A DNA stretch of 64,000 nt from Nocardia higoensis NBRC 100133. Lineage in GTDB: Bacteria > Actinomycetota > Actinomycetes > Mycobacteriales > Mycobacteriaceae. The DNA lies in assembly GCF_000308595.1 (NCBI RefSeq), contig NZ_BAGA01000065.1, positions 1-64,000 on the forward strand, given 5' to 3'. The notes under the pieces are model-generated. The model saw nothing but the letters and a program-made list of their open reading frames with translations. It made no database searches and was not told the DNA's origin. The translations under genes were made by a program, and so were the position numbers. Below, piece after piece: positions 18,014 through 25,759 of this stretch; positions within the stretch are counted from its first letter, which is position 1, and each line of letters opens with the position of its first letter.

Positions 18014-18534
18014 CGCTCACCCGCCCCGGGATTCGTGTCGCAGACGTAGTCGAAGGTGAATTCGGCGACCAGCACGTCGGCGTCGTCGAGCAGTGCGACC
18101 GGCACCGCGATCTCGAACCGCTCGGTGCCGGTCGAGGCCGCCACACCAGCGACGTCCTCGGGGGCGACGGTCGCGACGGCGCGGATGCGTCCGGTCGCCG
18201 GGCGCTTGTAGGCCGAACTCGCCCCGCGCAGCACCAGGCGCTTCACCCTGGTCAGGCCGGTGGCGGCGGCGCCGACGAAAGCGGCCGCGCCCGCGATGTC
18301 GGCGGCGGTGAACAACGCGCCCGCGTGCACGGTGCCCATGTGATTGGTGACGGGGCCGCCGGCGGGGATCTCGACGACGGCCCGCTCGGGGCCGAGCTCG
18401 GTGATGACCGTGCCGACATGGTTGCCGAACGGGATGAGTGCGTGCGAGGCGGTGCGCAGGTAGTCGTAATCGACGGCGGCGGTGTCGAGCTCGGGATAGC
18501 CCGCCGCGAATCCGGTGAGTTCACCAGTGGTCAT
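18010..18534 (-). CDS. Hotdog-fold thioesterase (DUF4442/PaaI-like)
   Basis: A 174-residue single hotdog domain protein. The segment GGPVTNHMGTVHAGALFTAADIAGAAAF matches the PaaI/DUF4442 family, where an Asn/His-Gly region precedes the long hotdog helix. Likely acyl-CoA thioesterase. It is coupled to the following hydrolase gene by a 4-bp overlap and lies 63 bases downstream of an acyl-CoA dehydrogenase gene. Confidence 0.75.
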   Translation of the reverse strand: MTTGELTGFAAGYPELDTAAVDYDYLRTASHALIPFGNHVGTVITELGPERAVVEIPAGGPVTNHMGTVHAGALFTAADIAGAAAFVGAAATGLTRVKRLVLRGASSAYKRPATGRIRAVATVAPEDVAGVAASTGTERFEIAVPVALLDDADVLVAEFTFDYVCDTNPGAGER

Positions 18535-18597
18535 CGTCAGTGCCTTTCGGGGAGGGGCGCCACGGGACGCGCGGTGGTGCGGGCGTGGCGCGCGGGT

Positions 18598-19767
18598 TCA
18601 GGCGCGGGGGAGTCGTGCGCGCAGCGCGCGCCGGGCGATGGAGGAACGCAGCACCTCGGAGGGGCCTTCGTAGATGCGGAAAGCCCGGGCCTCCACCAGG
18701 AATCGGGCGACCAGGTGGTCCTCGCACACGCCGAGTCCGCCGTGCAGTTGCACCGCGCGGTCGAGCACCCGCCACACCGCCTCGGAGACGAAGGTCTTGG
18801 CGATGGAGGCCTCGTGCCGCGACTGCGACGCGGTCGGGCCCGCGGCGTCGATGGTCTCGGCGGCGGTGCGGATCAGCCCCCGGGAGGCGGCGATGTCCAT
18901 CTCGCTGTCGGCGATCAGTGCCTGCGCCATCCCGTGCTCGGCGATCGGGGAGCCGAAGGAGGTGCGGGTCGCGATGTGGTCGATGGCCAGCCGCTGGGCC
19001 CGCACCGCCAGGCCGAGCCAGTTCATGCAGAACACCAGCCGCGAGGGCGCCAACCGGACCTGCGCCAACGGCAATGCCTGGCCGACCTCGCCGAGCACCG
19101 CAGCGTCGGGAACCACGCAATCGACGAAGCTCACCTCGCAGTGCCCGCCCGGGGCGCTGGTGTAATCCAGCGTCGGCATCCGCCTGCCCACCCGCAGACC
19201 GGGATTGTCGGCATCGACCAGGAACATGGTCGGACCGTCGTCGGTGGCGGCGACGCAGATCACGAACGCCGCGCCCTGCGCGCCGGTGCAGAAATGTTTG
19301 GCGCCGTTGATGATCCAGCCCCCGTCGGTCTCCTGCGCGTAGGTCTGCAGCATCGACGGGTCCGAACCCGCGCCCGGAGCCGGTTCGGTCATCGCGATGG
19401 CCGAGCGGACCTCGCCCGCGGCCAGCGGCGCGAGGTAGCGCTGCTTCTGCTCGTCGTTCGCGACATGCGCGAGCAGGTGGATGTTGCCGTCGTCGGGCGC
19501 CCACGCGTTGAGCGCGATCGGGCCGAGCAGGCTCGCGCCCGCCGCCTCGAGCACCTGCGCCTGGGCGCGGGTGTCCAGACCGAGCCCGCCGTATCGGGTC
19601 TCCGACAGCGGGCCGAAGACGCCGGCGTCCTTGGCCTTCTTCTGCAATTCGAGCCGGAGGGCGTCGTCCATGACCCGGCCGTCGACGACGACTTCGCGTT
19701 CCACCGGAACGACCTGCTCATGGATGAACTGTTCGGTCCGCTCCACCAACTGCGCGACTGTAGTCAT
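18598..19767 (-). CDS. Acyl-CoA dehydrogenase
   Basis: A 389-residue flavoprotein of normal length. Family blocks are visible: IAMTEPAPGAGSDPSML (FAD/substrate-binding middle domain), GGWIINGAKHFCTGA, and the C-terminal RTSFGSPIAEHGMAQALIADSEM and QLHGGLGVCEDHLVARFLVEARAFRIYEGPSEV. The catalytic base is probably the Glu of YEGPSEV. Acts in beta-oxidation or branched/aromatic acyl-CoA degradation. First gene of the minus-strand set; a divergent reductase gene starts 145 bases away across a shared promoter region with a palindrome at 19818-19836. Confidence 0.88.
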   Translation of the reverse strand: MTTVAQLVERTEQFIHEQVVPVEREVVVDGRVMDDALRLELQKKAKDAGVFGPLSETRYGGLGLDTRAQAQVLEAAGASLLGPIALNAWAPDDGNIHLLAHVANDEQKQRYLAPLAAGEVRSAIAMTEPAPGAGSDPSMLQTYAQETDGGWIINGAKHFCTGAQGAAFVICVAATDDGPTMFLVDADNPGLRVGRRMPTLDYTSAPGGHCEVSFVDCVVPDAAVLGEVGQALPLAQVRLAPSRLVFCMNWLGLAVRAQRLAIDHIATRTSFGSPIAEHGMAQALIADSEMDIAASRGLIRTAAETIDAAGPTASQSRHEASIAKTFVSEAVWRVLDRAVQLHGGLGVCEDHLVARFLVEARAFRIYEGPSEVLRSSIARRALRARLPRA

Positions 19768-19817
19768 GGCGTCAGTGTCGGCGGGTGGGTCGCCCGCGCG
19801 CCGGGGCGATAGTCAAT

Positions 19818-19836
19818 GTCGATTGCGCGAATCGAC
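19818..19836. promoter_or_regulatory. Palindrome in divergent promoter (candidate operator)
   Basis: Perfect 7-bp arms GTCGATT and AATCGAC separated by GCGCG lie midway between the divergent acyl-CoA dehydrogenase and ferredoxin-reductase genes. Size and position suit a dimeric repressor controlling both directions. No regulator gene is adjacent, so the binding protein is unknown. Confidence 0.45.
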
Positions 19837-19911
19837 TGCCTGTTCGGGTACTGCGAGCGCGCTGGTTTCCGGTGACGGTGATCGCGAGACACCGGCTGGT
19901 GAGGAGACCAG

Positions 19912-20844
19912 ATGAACGACATCACGGCACGGGTGGCCGCACGTCGTGACGAGGCCGACGGCGTGTTCTCCCTCGAACTCACCGACGCCTCGGGTGCGCC
20001 GCTGCCGTCCTGGACCCCCGGCGCCCACATCGACGTCGCAGCAGGCGCCGCCGGAGTGCGCCAGTACTCGCTGTGCGGCGACCCGGGCGATCGCTCCCGC
20101 TGGCGGATCGCGATCTTGCACGAGCCAGGGGGCCGCGGCGGCTCCGATCATCTGTGGCGCACCGCGACGCCTGGCTCACTGCTGCGAGTCTCGGCACCGC
20201 GCAACAACTTCGAACTCGTCGACGCGCGGGAGTATCTGTTCCTGGCCGGCGGCATCGGCATCACCCCGATCCTGCCGATGACCTCCGCCGCCGAGGCCCG
20301 CGGCGCCCGCTGGTCGCTGTATTACGGCGGGCGCAGCCGAGCGCAGATGGCCTTCGCGGGCACGCTCGCCGGCCTGCGCCCGCGCGTCACCCTGCTGCCG
20401 CAGGACGAGACCGGGCTGCTGCCGCTCGCGGAACTGTTCGACCGGCATCCCGGCGCCGTCGTCTACTGCTGCGGGCCCGAACCGCTGCTCGCCGCGACCC
20501 AGGCCGAGGGCGCCCGTCGCGGTGTCACCGTGCGCGTCGAGCGCTTCGCGCCCCGACCGGCCGAGCCCGGCGCGGAGCGGGCCTTCGAGATCCGGCTGGC
20601 CGGGGACGGACGTACCTTCCGCGTCGCGCCGGGGCAGTCCATCGTCGACGTGCTCGCGGCCGCGGGCGTCGAGGTGATCACCTCCTGCCGTGAGGGCACC
20701 TGCGGCAGCTGCGAGACCGGGGTGGTCGCAGGCGCCGTCGACCACCGCGATTCGGTGCTCGACGACCAGGAGCGAGCCGAGGGCAGAACCATGATGCTCT
20801 GCGTCTCCCGGGCCGGGCAGGACCTGCTCGTGCTCGACCTCTGA
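19912..20844 (+). CDS. Phthalate-dioxygenase-reductase-type oxidoreductase (FMN/NAD + 2Fe-2S)
   Basis: A 310-residue electron-transfer protein behind a strong GAGGAG site. The N-terminal flavin domain (RQYSLCGDP) is followed by an NAD-binding domain (LFLAGGIGITPILPM, YCCGPEPLL). The C-terminal plant-type ferredoxin domain has cluster ligands Cys259, Cys264, Cys267 and Cys297. Domain order reductase-then-ferredoxin defines the PDR class that passes electrons from NAD(P)H to a Rieske oxygenase or P450. No oxygenase is adjacent; the partner may be encoded elsewhere. Divergent from an acyl-CoA dehydrogenase, so it may belong to the same catabolic response. Confidence 0.87.
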   Translation: MNDITARVAARRDEADGVFSLELTDASGAPLPSWTPGAHIDVAAGAAGVRQYSLCGDPGDRSRWRIAILHEPGGRGGSDHLWRTATPGSLLRVSAPRNNFELVDAREYLFLAGGIGITPILPMTSAAEARGARWSLYYGGRSRAQMAFAGTLAGLRPRVTLLPQDETGLLPLAELFDRHPGAVVYCCGPEPLLAATQAEGARRGVTVRVERFAPRPAEPGAERAFEIRLAGDGRTFRVAPGQSIVDVLAAAGVEVITSCREGTCGSCETGVVAGAVDHRDSVLDDQERAEGRTMMLCVSRAGQDLLVLDL

Positions 20845-20921
20845 ACTGTCCGGTGGCCGCTCCGGCCGCCGGCACACGGTGCGTAGCGCCGTCATCACGA
20901 AAACCGAGAGGACACATCAGG

Positions 20922-21623
20922 ATGAGGAAGATTGTTGCGGTGGCCGCGGGCCTGGCCGCCGCATGCGGAATCGTGTCCGGCACCGCCGGCGCGGCTCCGA
21001 GCGGGGATGGAATCGTCGATTTCACCGCCCGTGCCACCGACACCCAGAGCATCATCAGCATCGATGAGGGCGCGCTGGTCGTCGAGGATTCGGCGCTGAA
21101 GATCAAGGCCGTCGACGGAACTGTGCTCGCCGGCATGCCATTGAGTTTCCGCATCGACGATTTCGAGTTCCCGATCGCGGCCGAGATCGCCGACCGCACG
21201 GCGACGCTGACCCCGCAGATCGATCGCGAGCACGCGGTGTTCGAGCCGGTCGCGCTGCCCTTCGAGGACAAGGCCCCCTGGAAGAACGAATACGACCGTG
21301 AGGTGGCGGCCTGGAGCAGGCTGACCAGCACCATCTCGATGGGGGCAGCCATCGGCACCGTGGTCGGCGGCATCGGGGGCGCGGCCGTGGGTTGCGTGCT
21401 CGGCGGCATCGCGGGCGCGACCGTCGCGTCGGCGACCATCGTCGGTCTGTTCGGGCCGTTCGTGCCCGCCGCGGCCGTCGGCTGCATCGGCGGCGTGATC
21501 GCGGTCGGTGCCCTCGGCACGCTCGCGGGCCAGCTGCTCATCACCGCGCCGGTCGCGATCGCCGCGGCCGTCCAGTACTTCACCACCATCAACGCGCCCG
21601 CGCCGCAGCCTCCTGCCAAGTAG
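20922..21623 (+). CDS. Secreted protein with glycine-zipper hydrophobic C-terminus
   Basis: A 233-residue protein. The start at 20922 gives a clear signal peptide (MRKIVAVAAGLAAACGIVSG, then TAGA-AP as likely cleavage site). Residues about 25-125 are a beta-rich soluble domain. From about 130 the chain is dominated by Gly/Ala-rich hydrophobic segments with GxxxG spacing (GAAIGTVVGGIGGAAVG, GGIAGATVASA, GGVIAVGALG), with two Cys, forming possible membrane hairpins. Similar small secreted proteins occur in Nocardia and Rhodococcus without known function. An envelope or pore-type role is only inference. It converges on bioQ with a strong hairpin between. Confidence 0.75.
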   Translation: MRKIVAVAAGLAAACGIVSGTAGAAPSGDGIVDFTARATDTQSIISIDEGALVVEDSALKIKAVDGTVLAGMPLSFRIDDFEFPIAAEIADRTATLTPQIDREHAVFEPVALPFEDKAPWKNEYDREVAAWSRLTSTISMGAAIGTVVGGIGGAAVGCVLGGIAGATVASATIVGLFGPFVPAAAVGCIGGVIAVGALGTLAGQLLITAPVAIAAAVQYFTTINAPAPQPPAK

Positions 21624-21641
21624 GCCCCGAGACGGTCGGGA

Positions 21642-21677
21642 GCCCGGCCGACGCGCTGTCTCGCCCGTCGGCCGGGC
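21642..21677. terminator. Bidirectional terminator hairpin
   Basis: A perfect 12-bp GC-rich stem (arms 21642-21653 and 21666-21677, GCCCGGCCGACG and its complement) with a 12-base loop lies between the convergent secreted-protein gene and the TetR gene. Confidence 0.6.
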
Positions 21678-21682
21678 CGCTC

Positions 21683-22294
21683 TCAGCGCACCCGGCTACC
21701 GAGCAGTTGCCGCACACCCGCGACGAACAATTGCAGTCCGAAGTCGAAACGGGCTGTCGCGTCGGTGCTTTCGGCGAACGGCGCGGCATCGGGGGAGTCC
21801 GGGCCCGCCGAGGGGGTCTCCGGCAGCGCGCCCACCGCGTCCATCTGCATGCGGGCCTGTTCGTCGACGGTCTGGCCGAGCACGTAGTACAGCAGGGTGT
21901 AGGCGGCCAGGTCGGCTTCCTGACGCGGCATTCCGGCTCGGATGGCCGCTCCCGCGAAGCGCTCGCGGCCCTTGCTGGTGGTCAGGCGGGAGGCGTAGGT
22001 GGCCGAGACCAGCTCGGCGCCGTCGCGATAGGCCAGCAGGCAGTCGCGCAGGCGGTGGGCCAGTTCGGTGATCTGGCCGGACCAGTCCTCGGCGGTCACC
22101 GGATCGGCCATGGGCTCGAGTATCCGGTCGGCGACCGCGCCGAGCAGGGCCTGCTTGTTGGGGAAGTGCCAGTAGAGCGCGCCGGGCTGCACCTTCAGCG
22201 AACCGGCCAGCCTGCGCATGGTCAGATCGGCCAGTCCGTATTCGTCGAGGATCGCGATCGCGCCCTCGACCACATCCGCTCTGTGCAGTTGCAC
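21683..22294 (-). CDS. bioQ: TetR-family regulator, probable biotin repressor BioQ
   Basis: A 203-residue TetR regulator. The GTG at 22294 is chosen because AGGAAGG lies 10 bases upstream and the helix-turn-helix begins right after it; the longer frame to 22525 adds 77 low-complexity residues. The HTH is ADVVEGAIAILDEYGLADLT...LAGSLKVQPGALYWHFPNKQALL (residues about 5-53), followed by an all-helical ligand domain. It is divergent from bioB, with two perfect TGAAC-N3-GTTCA sites between. BioQ of Corynebacterium and Mycobacterium is a TetR repressor of biotin genes with, as I recall, this kind of 13-bp operator. The assignment rests on neighbourhood plus operator, so it is good but not proven. 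Confidence 0.78.
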   Translation of the reverse strand: MQLHRADVVEGAIAILDEYGLADLTMRRLAGSLKVQPGALYWHFPNKQALLGAVADRILEPMADPVTAEDWSGQITELAHRLRDCLLAYRDGAELVSATYASRLTTSKGRERFAGAAIRAGMPRQEADLAAYTLLYYVLGQTVDEQARMQMDAVGALPETPSAGPDSPDAAPFAESTDATARFDFGLQLFVAGVRQLLGSRVR

Positions 22295-22462
22295 TCGCTC
22301 GTCACCTTCCTGGCTACCCCGGCGGGGCCTCGACGCTACCCGGTGCGGCTCGCCCGCCGCACCGGCGGTTGCGGAAATCGGCCCAGGTGGTCGATCGGAC
22401 CTGCCTCGGCGAACTGGGCTCGACGCGCGTCCGCGGCGTCGCGGGGACTGCTCCCCGGTGCT

Positions 22463-22491
22463 TTGACTCACACCGGTCACTACCCTAACCT
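22463..22491 (+). promoter_or_regulatory. bioB promoter
   Basis: TTGACT (22463-22468), a 17-base spacer and TAACCT (22486-22491) make a good sigma-A-type promoter pointing to bioB. Its transcription start (about 22498) falls inside the first BioQ-like operator, consistent with repression by blocking polymerase. Confidence 0.6.
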
Positions 22492-22524
22492 GAACGCTGT
22501 TCAAGCTTAGCTGAACACCGTTCA
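22491..22524. promoter_or_regulatory. Pair of TetR/BioQ-type operators
   Basis: Two perfect palindromes TGAAC-GCT-GTTCA (22491-22503) and TGAAC-ACC-GTTCA (22512-22524) lie exactly 21 bp apart, two helical turns, so two dimers would bind the same face. They sit between bioQ and bioB and overlap the predicted bioB start point. Confidence 0.75.
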
Positions 22525-22595
22525 AGTCATGCGGCTACCTCGGACGAGGCAGTCGCGTCCGCCGACGATGAGTCCCGCCCGAAGGGAATTCCGCC

Positions 22596-23609
22596 GTGAC
22601 CCAGGCACCCGTCCAGACCGACATTCTCGAGATCGCGCGCGAGCAGGTGCTCGAGCGCGGTGAGGGCCTGACCCAGGAGCAGACCCTGGCGGTGCTGCGC
22701 CTCGGCGACGATCGGCTGGAGGCGCTGCTCGCGCTGGCCCACGAAGTCCGGATGAAGTGGTGCGGGCCCGAGGTCGAGGTGGAGGGCATCATCAGCCTCA
22801 AGACCGGCGGCTGCCCCGAGGACTGCCACTTCTGCTCGCAGTCGGGCCTGTTCCAGTCGCCGGTGCGCGCCGCCTGGCTCGACATCCCGAGCCTGGTCGA
22901 GGCCGCCAAGCAGACCGCCAAGACCGGCGCCACCGAGTTCTGCATCGTCGCCGCCGTGCGCGGCCCGGACGCCCGGCTGATGGCGCAGGTCGCCGCCGGA
23001 GTGGAGGCCATCCGCAACGAGGTCGACATCCAGGTCGCCTGCTCGCTGGGCATGCTGACCCAGGAGCAGGTCGACCAGCTGGCCGCGATGGGCGTGCACC
23101 GCTACAACCACAATCTCGAGACCGCCAGGTCGCACTTCCCGAACGTGGTCACCACGCACAGCTGGGAAGAGCGCTGGGACACCCTGCGCATGGTCCGCGA
23201 GGCGGGCATGGAGGTGTGCTGCGGCGGCATCCTCGGGATGGGCGAGACCCTCGAGCAGCGTGCCGAATTCGCCGCCCAGCTGGCGGAATTGGAGCCCGAC
23301 GAGGTGCCGCTGAACTTCCTGAACCCGCGTCCGGGCACCCCGTTCGGCGATCTCGAGGTGCTGCCCGCCGCCGAGGCGCTGAAGGCGGTCGCGGCGTTCC
23401 GGCTGGCGCTGCCGCGCACCATCCTGCGCTTCGCCGGCGGGCGCGAGATCACCCTCGGCGATCTGGGCGCCAAGCAGGGCATTCTCGGCGGCATCAATGC
23501 CGTCATCGTGGGCAACTACCTGACCACCCTCGGTCGTCCGGCCGAGTCGGATATCGACCTGCTCGGCGAGCTGAAGATGCCGATCAAGGCGCTCAACGAA
23601 ACGCTCTGA
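22596..23609 (+). CDS. bioB: Biotin synthase
   Basis: A 337-residue radical-SAM enzyme; GTG start with GAAGGGA upstream. The [4Fe-4S]/SAM motif is [13 protein letters not shown] with Cys73, Cys77 and Cys80. The following blocks [24 protein letters not shown] and [13 protein letters not shown] are typical of BioB. It inserts sulfur into dethiobiotin to give biotin. The two following genes (bsaP and a DUF2567-like membrane gene) repeat the M. tuberculosis order Rv1589-Rv1590-Rv1591. Expression is probably repressed by the adjacent BioQ when biotin is ample. Confidence 0.95.
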   Translation: MTQAPVQTDILEIAREQVLERGEGLTQEQTLAVLRLGDDRLEALLALAHEVRMKWCGPEVEVEGIISLKTGGCPEDCHFCSQSGLFQSPVRAAWLDIPSLVEAAKQTAKTGATEFCIVAAVRGPDARLMAQVAAGVEAIRNEVDIQVACSLGMLTQEQVDQLAAMGVHRYNHNLETARSHFPNVVTTHSWEERWDTLRMVREAGMEVCCGGILGMGETLEQRAEFAAQLAELEPDEVPLNFLNPRPGTPFGDLEVLPAAEALKAVAAFRLALPRTILRFAGGREITLGDLGAKQGILGGINAVIVGNYLTTLGRPAESDIDLLGELKMPIKALNETL

Positions 23610-23627
23610 GCCGGTCGGCGCGGCGAA

Positions 23628-23864
23628 GTGACGACCATGGGTAGGGTCATGGACATGGACGAGCGCTACAACCCGTTCACCGGCAAACGGATCGTGCCCG
23701 GTGTCGACGATGCCGTGCCCGCGGCGGCGGCACTCGGTCTGGAGCCGCCGCGCTTCTGCGAGGAGTGCGGCAGGCGGATGGTCGTGCAGATCAGCCCCGA
23801 CGGCTGGTGGGCGAAGTGCTCCCGGCACGGCGTGCTCGACTCCGCCGGTCTGGAACACCGCTGA
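23628..23864 (+). CDS. bsaP: Biotin synthase auxiliary protein BsaP (Rv1590-like)
   Basis: A 78-residue protein 18 bases after bioB. The start is uncertain: GTG 23628 is listed, but ATG codons at 23637, 23649 and 23655 are in frame, and the conserved-looking part begins around [12 protein letters not shown] small Cys cluster ([12 protein letters not shown], then KCSRHG) is the recognisable feature. Position and motif match Rv1590, which recent work named BsaP, a helper required by actinobacterial biotin synthase to complete the dethiobiotin-to-biotin step. That identification relies on synteny and the CxxC...CxxH pattern as I remember it. Confidence 0.8.
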   Translation: MTTMGRVMDMDERYNPFTGKRIVPGVDDAVPAAAALGLEPPRFCEECGRRMVVQISPDGWWAKCSRHGVLDSAGLEHR

Positions 23865-24517
23865 TGGTGGCGGGCAGCGGGGTTCGCTCGGCCGGGGTGC
23901 GCAGGGAGGCGGCGGCGGGTCTGCTGGTGGCCGCGGCGGTGGTCGCGGTGAGCCTGGCGCTCGGCGCCCTGTGGGGGCTGGTGTCGCCGACCGAGCAGTT
24001 GGTTGTCACGCAGCCCGGGCGCGGGTCGGCGCTGATCGGGGAAAGCCTGCACCAGTTCGACGCGGTGGCGATGTTCGTCTGCTTCGGGGCGGTCACCGGG
24101 CTGCTCGCCGCGGTCGCGGTCTGGCGGTTGCTGCGTCCGGTGCGTGGGCCACTGCTGCAACTCGGGTTGCTGTCGGGCTCGCTCGTCGGCGCCTACGCCA
24201 TGGCGTGGAGCGGGGAGACGGTGGGGGATCTGCTGCATCCGCGGGCGGATGATCCGGCGATCGGAACCGTGGTCACGCTGTCCACCGGGTTGGGCACCGA
24301 CCTGGCATTGCTGGTGCAACCGCTGATCGCCTCACTGGTCGTGCTGCTCCTCGTCGCGCTGAGCACCTCCGATGACCTGGGCACCGGCTACCTCGGTCCC
24401 TTCGGGCACGCCGTGCCGACGCCGCAGTGGAGTGCCGTCCCGGCCTTCGACTCGCCCGGCGCGATCGGTGCGTACCCGCAGCCGGAAGCCGGGCCGGAGG
24501 CCGAGCGAACCCGCTGA
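23864..24517 (+). CDS. Membrane protein, Rv1591-like (DUF2567 type)
   Basis: A 217-residue protein whose ATG overlaps the bsaP stop (TGATG). Four hydrophobic segments are visible: about 15-40 (AAAGLLVAAAVVAVSLALGALWGLV), 67-90, 100-122 and 145-170, followed by a Pro-rich cytoplasmic tail. By position it is the counterpart of the Rv1591 family. No function is known; a role in biotin-related transport is only suggested by context. Confidence 0.75.
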   Translation: MVAGSGVRSAGVRREAAAGLLVAAAVVAVSLALGALWGLVSPTEQLVVTQPGRGSALIGESLHQFDAVAMFVCFGAVTGLLAAVAVWRLLRPVRGPLLQLGLLSGSLVGAYAMAWSGETVGDLLHPRADDPAIGTVVTLSTGLGTDLALLVQPLIASLVVLLLVALSTSDDLGTGYLGPFGHAVPTPQWSAVPAFDSPGAIGAYPQPEAGPEAERTR

Positions 24518-24649
24518 CCTGTCCGGGGTTCGGACTCGCAGGTCGGTAGCCCGATATCGCGGGCGTCCGTCGCGGCGGACGGAGCGGATCGAAAATCGGT
24601 GGCGGATCGGGCATGCCATCGCTTAGCCTCGCCCCGAGGGGGTGAGGAC

Positions 24650-24826
24650 ATGAGTGGCCTTCGCGCGGGGGACGGCCGGGCACCCGGGCAAGCGGCGGAA
24701 CGGCCCGATCTGGTGGCGTGGCGGCGTCGGCACGAACTGCGGCGGTCCGCCGCGGCGCGACCGATTCCGAGCAAGCGGCGCTACCGTCGCACCGCCAAGC
24801 ATCGCCATCGGTCCCACGACTGCTGA
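24650..24826 (+). CDS. Possible small basic protein
   Basis: A 58-residue reading frame with ATG behind GGGGGTGAGGAC and a possible -10 TAGCCT about 20 bases before it. The product is very rich in Arg, Lys and His (HELRRSAAARP, SKRRYRRTAKHRHRS), so it could be nucleic-acid binding, or the frame could be chance. No family recognised. Confidence 0.35.
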   Translation: MSGLRAGDGRAPGQAAERPDLVAWRRRHELRRSAAARPIPSKRRYRRTAKHRHRSHDC

Positions 24827-24904
24827 ATGCGCCGTCGTCGCGGATCCCGCGGGGCACGCGGGTGGCGATGGCGCAGTGCGATTCGCCGGCGGCGGGATCG
24901 GATG

Positions 24905-25663
24905 TCAGCTTCGCGGGCGCAGCGCGGCGAACTCGTCGGTGACGCGCAGGCCCGAGTCGTTGAACCGGTGGACTGCCGCGGGCCGCCCGCCCGCCCGCCC
25001 GGGTGCGGCGGTGTCGCCGGTGGGGACGATGACCTTGCGGCGATTGAGGACGCGCTGGAGATTGGTCGTGTCCACGTCGTAACCCAATGCCGCGCAATAG
25101 ATTTCGCGGAGCACCGACATGGTGAAGGTCGCCGGGGCCAGGGCGAAGGCGATATTGGTGTAGGAGAGCTTGGCGGCCAGGCGGGTGCGGGCGTGCTCGA
25201 CGACGGTGCCGTGATCGAAGGACATGCGGGGGAGCGCGGAGACCGGGTGCCAGGCGGTGTCCTCGGGCAGTTCCGGCTCGGCGGTCAGGGGGACGAGGCC
25301 GAGATAGGCCGAGGCGATCCGGCGGGGGCCGGGGACGCGGTGGGGATCGCTGAAGACCGACAACTGTTCGAGGTGGGCCAACTCGCGCACGTCCACCTTC
25401 TCGGCGAGCTGGCGGCCCGCGGAGGTGTCGAGGTCCTCGTCGTCGCGCAGGCGGCCGCCGGGCAGCGACCAGGTGCCCTTCTGCGGGTCGAGCGCGCGCT
25501 CCCACAGCAGGACGGCCAATTCGGGGCGGCGATCGCCGTTAGCGCTCCGCTGCGCCCCGGTAACGCCGGTCACATCGCGCTGACCTGCGGATCTCGCGGC
25601 GGGGAAGCGGCGAACCTGGAACACCGCGGTAAGCGTTTCGTGAACAGTGTTACTATGGGGCAC
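24905..25663 (-). CDS. nrtR: Nudix-domain transcriptional regulator of NAD synthesis (NrtR-like)
   Basis: A 252-residue protein with GTG 25663 as preferred start: a -10 box TACAAT (minus strand, 25676-25671) lies 7 bases before it, suggesting a leaderless message. The N-terminal part (about 10-150) is a Nudix fold ([35 protein letters not shown]), with the Nudix box degenerate (AEKV where REEL/EEEL is expected). The C-terminal winged-helix part contains [26 protein letters not shown], typical of NrtR. NrtR proteins repress NAD biosynthesis genes and sense ADP-ribose. It is divergent from nadABC over a palindrome. The M. tuberculosis counterpart by position is Rv1593c. Confidence 0.85.
   Translation of the reverse strand: MPHSNTVHETLTAVFQVRRFPAARSAGQRDVTGVTGAQRSANGDRRPELAVLLWERALDPQKGTWSLPGGRLRDDEDLDTSAGRQLAEKVDVRELAHLEQLSVFSDPHRVPGPRRIASAYLGLVPLTAEPELPEDTAWHPVSALPRMSFDHGTVVEHARTRLAAKLSYTNIAFALAPATFTMSVLREIYCAALGYDVDTTNLQRVLNRRKVIVPTGDTAAPGRAGGRPAAVHRFNDSGLRVTDEFAALRPRS
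25651..25656 (+). promoter_or_regulatory. nadA -10 box
   Basis: TACTAT is a good -10 element pointing towards nadA. The predicted start (about 25663) abuts the NrtR-type palindrome, and the box lies over the first codons of the divergent regulator. No convincing -35 is seen. Confidence 0.5.
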
Positions 25664-25686
25664 GTTTTCGATTGTAAGTCGAAAAC
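25664..25686. promoter_or_regulatory. NrtR-type operator palindrome
   Basis: Perfect 8-bp arms GTTTTCGA and TCGAAAAC separated by 7 bases make a 23-bp palindrome, the size of known NrtR operators. It covers the predicted start of nadA transcription and the -10 box of the regulator itself, so one bound dimer would shut both directions. Confidence 0.7.
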
Positions 25687-25759
25687 CTGGTTGGTGCGAA
25701 TCGCAGCGTCGCGTGACACGGAAACGGACGCGGGCGGCCGCACGAGGAAGGGAGCCGTC

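Noticed and set aside
22295..22525. N-terminal extension of the TetR regulator
   Set aside because: The 77 extra residues are Arg/Ser/Pro-rich and not TetR-like, and they would run through the operators and the bioB promoter.
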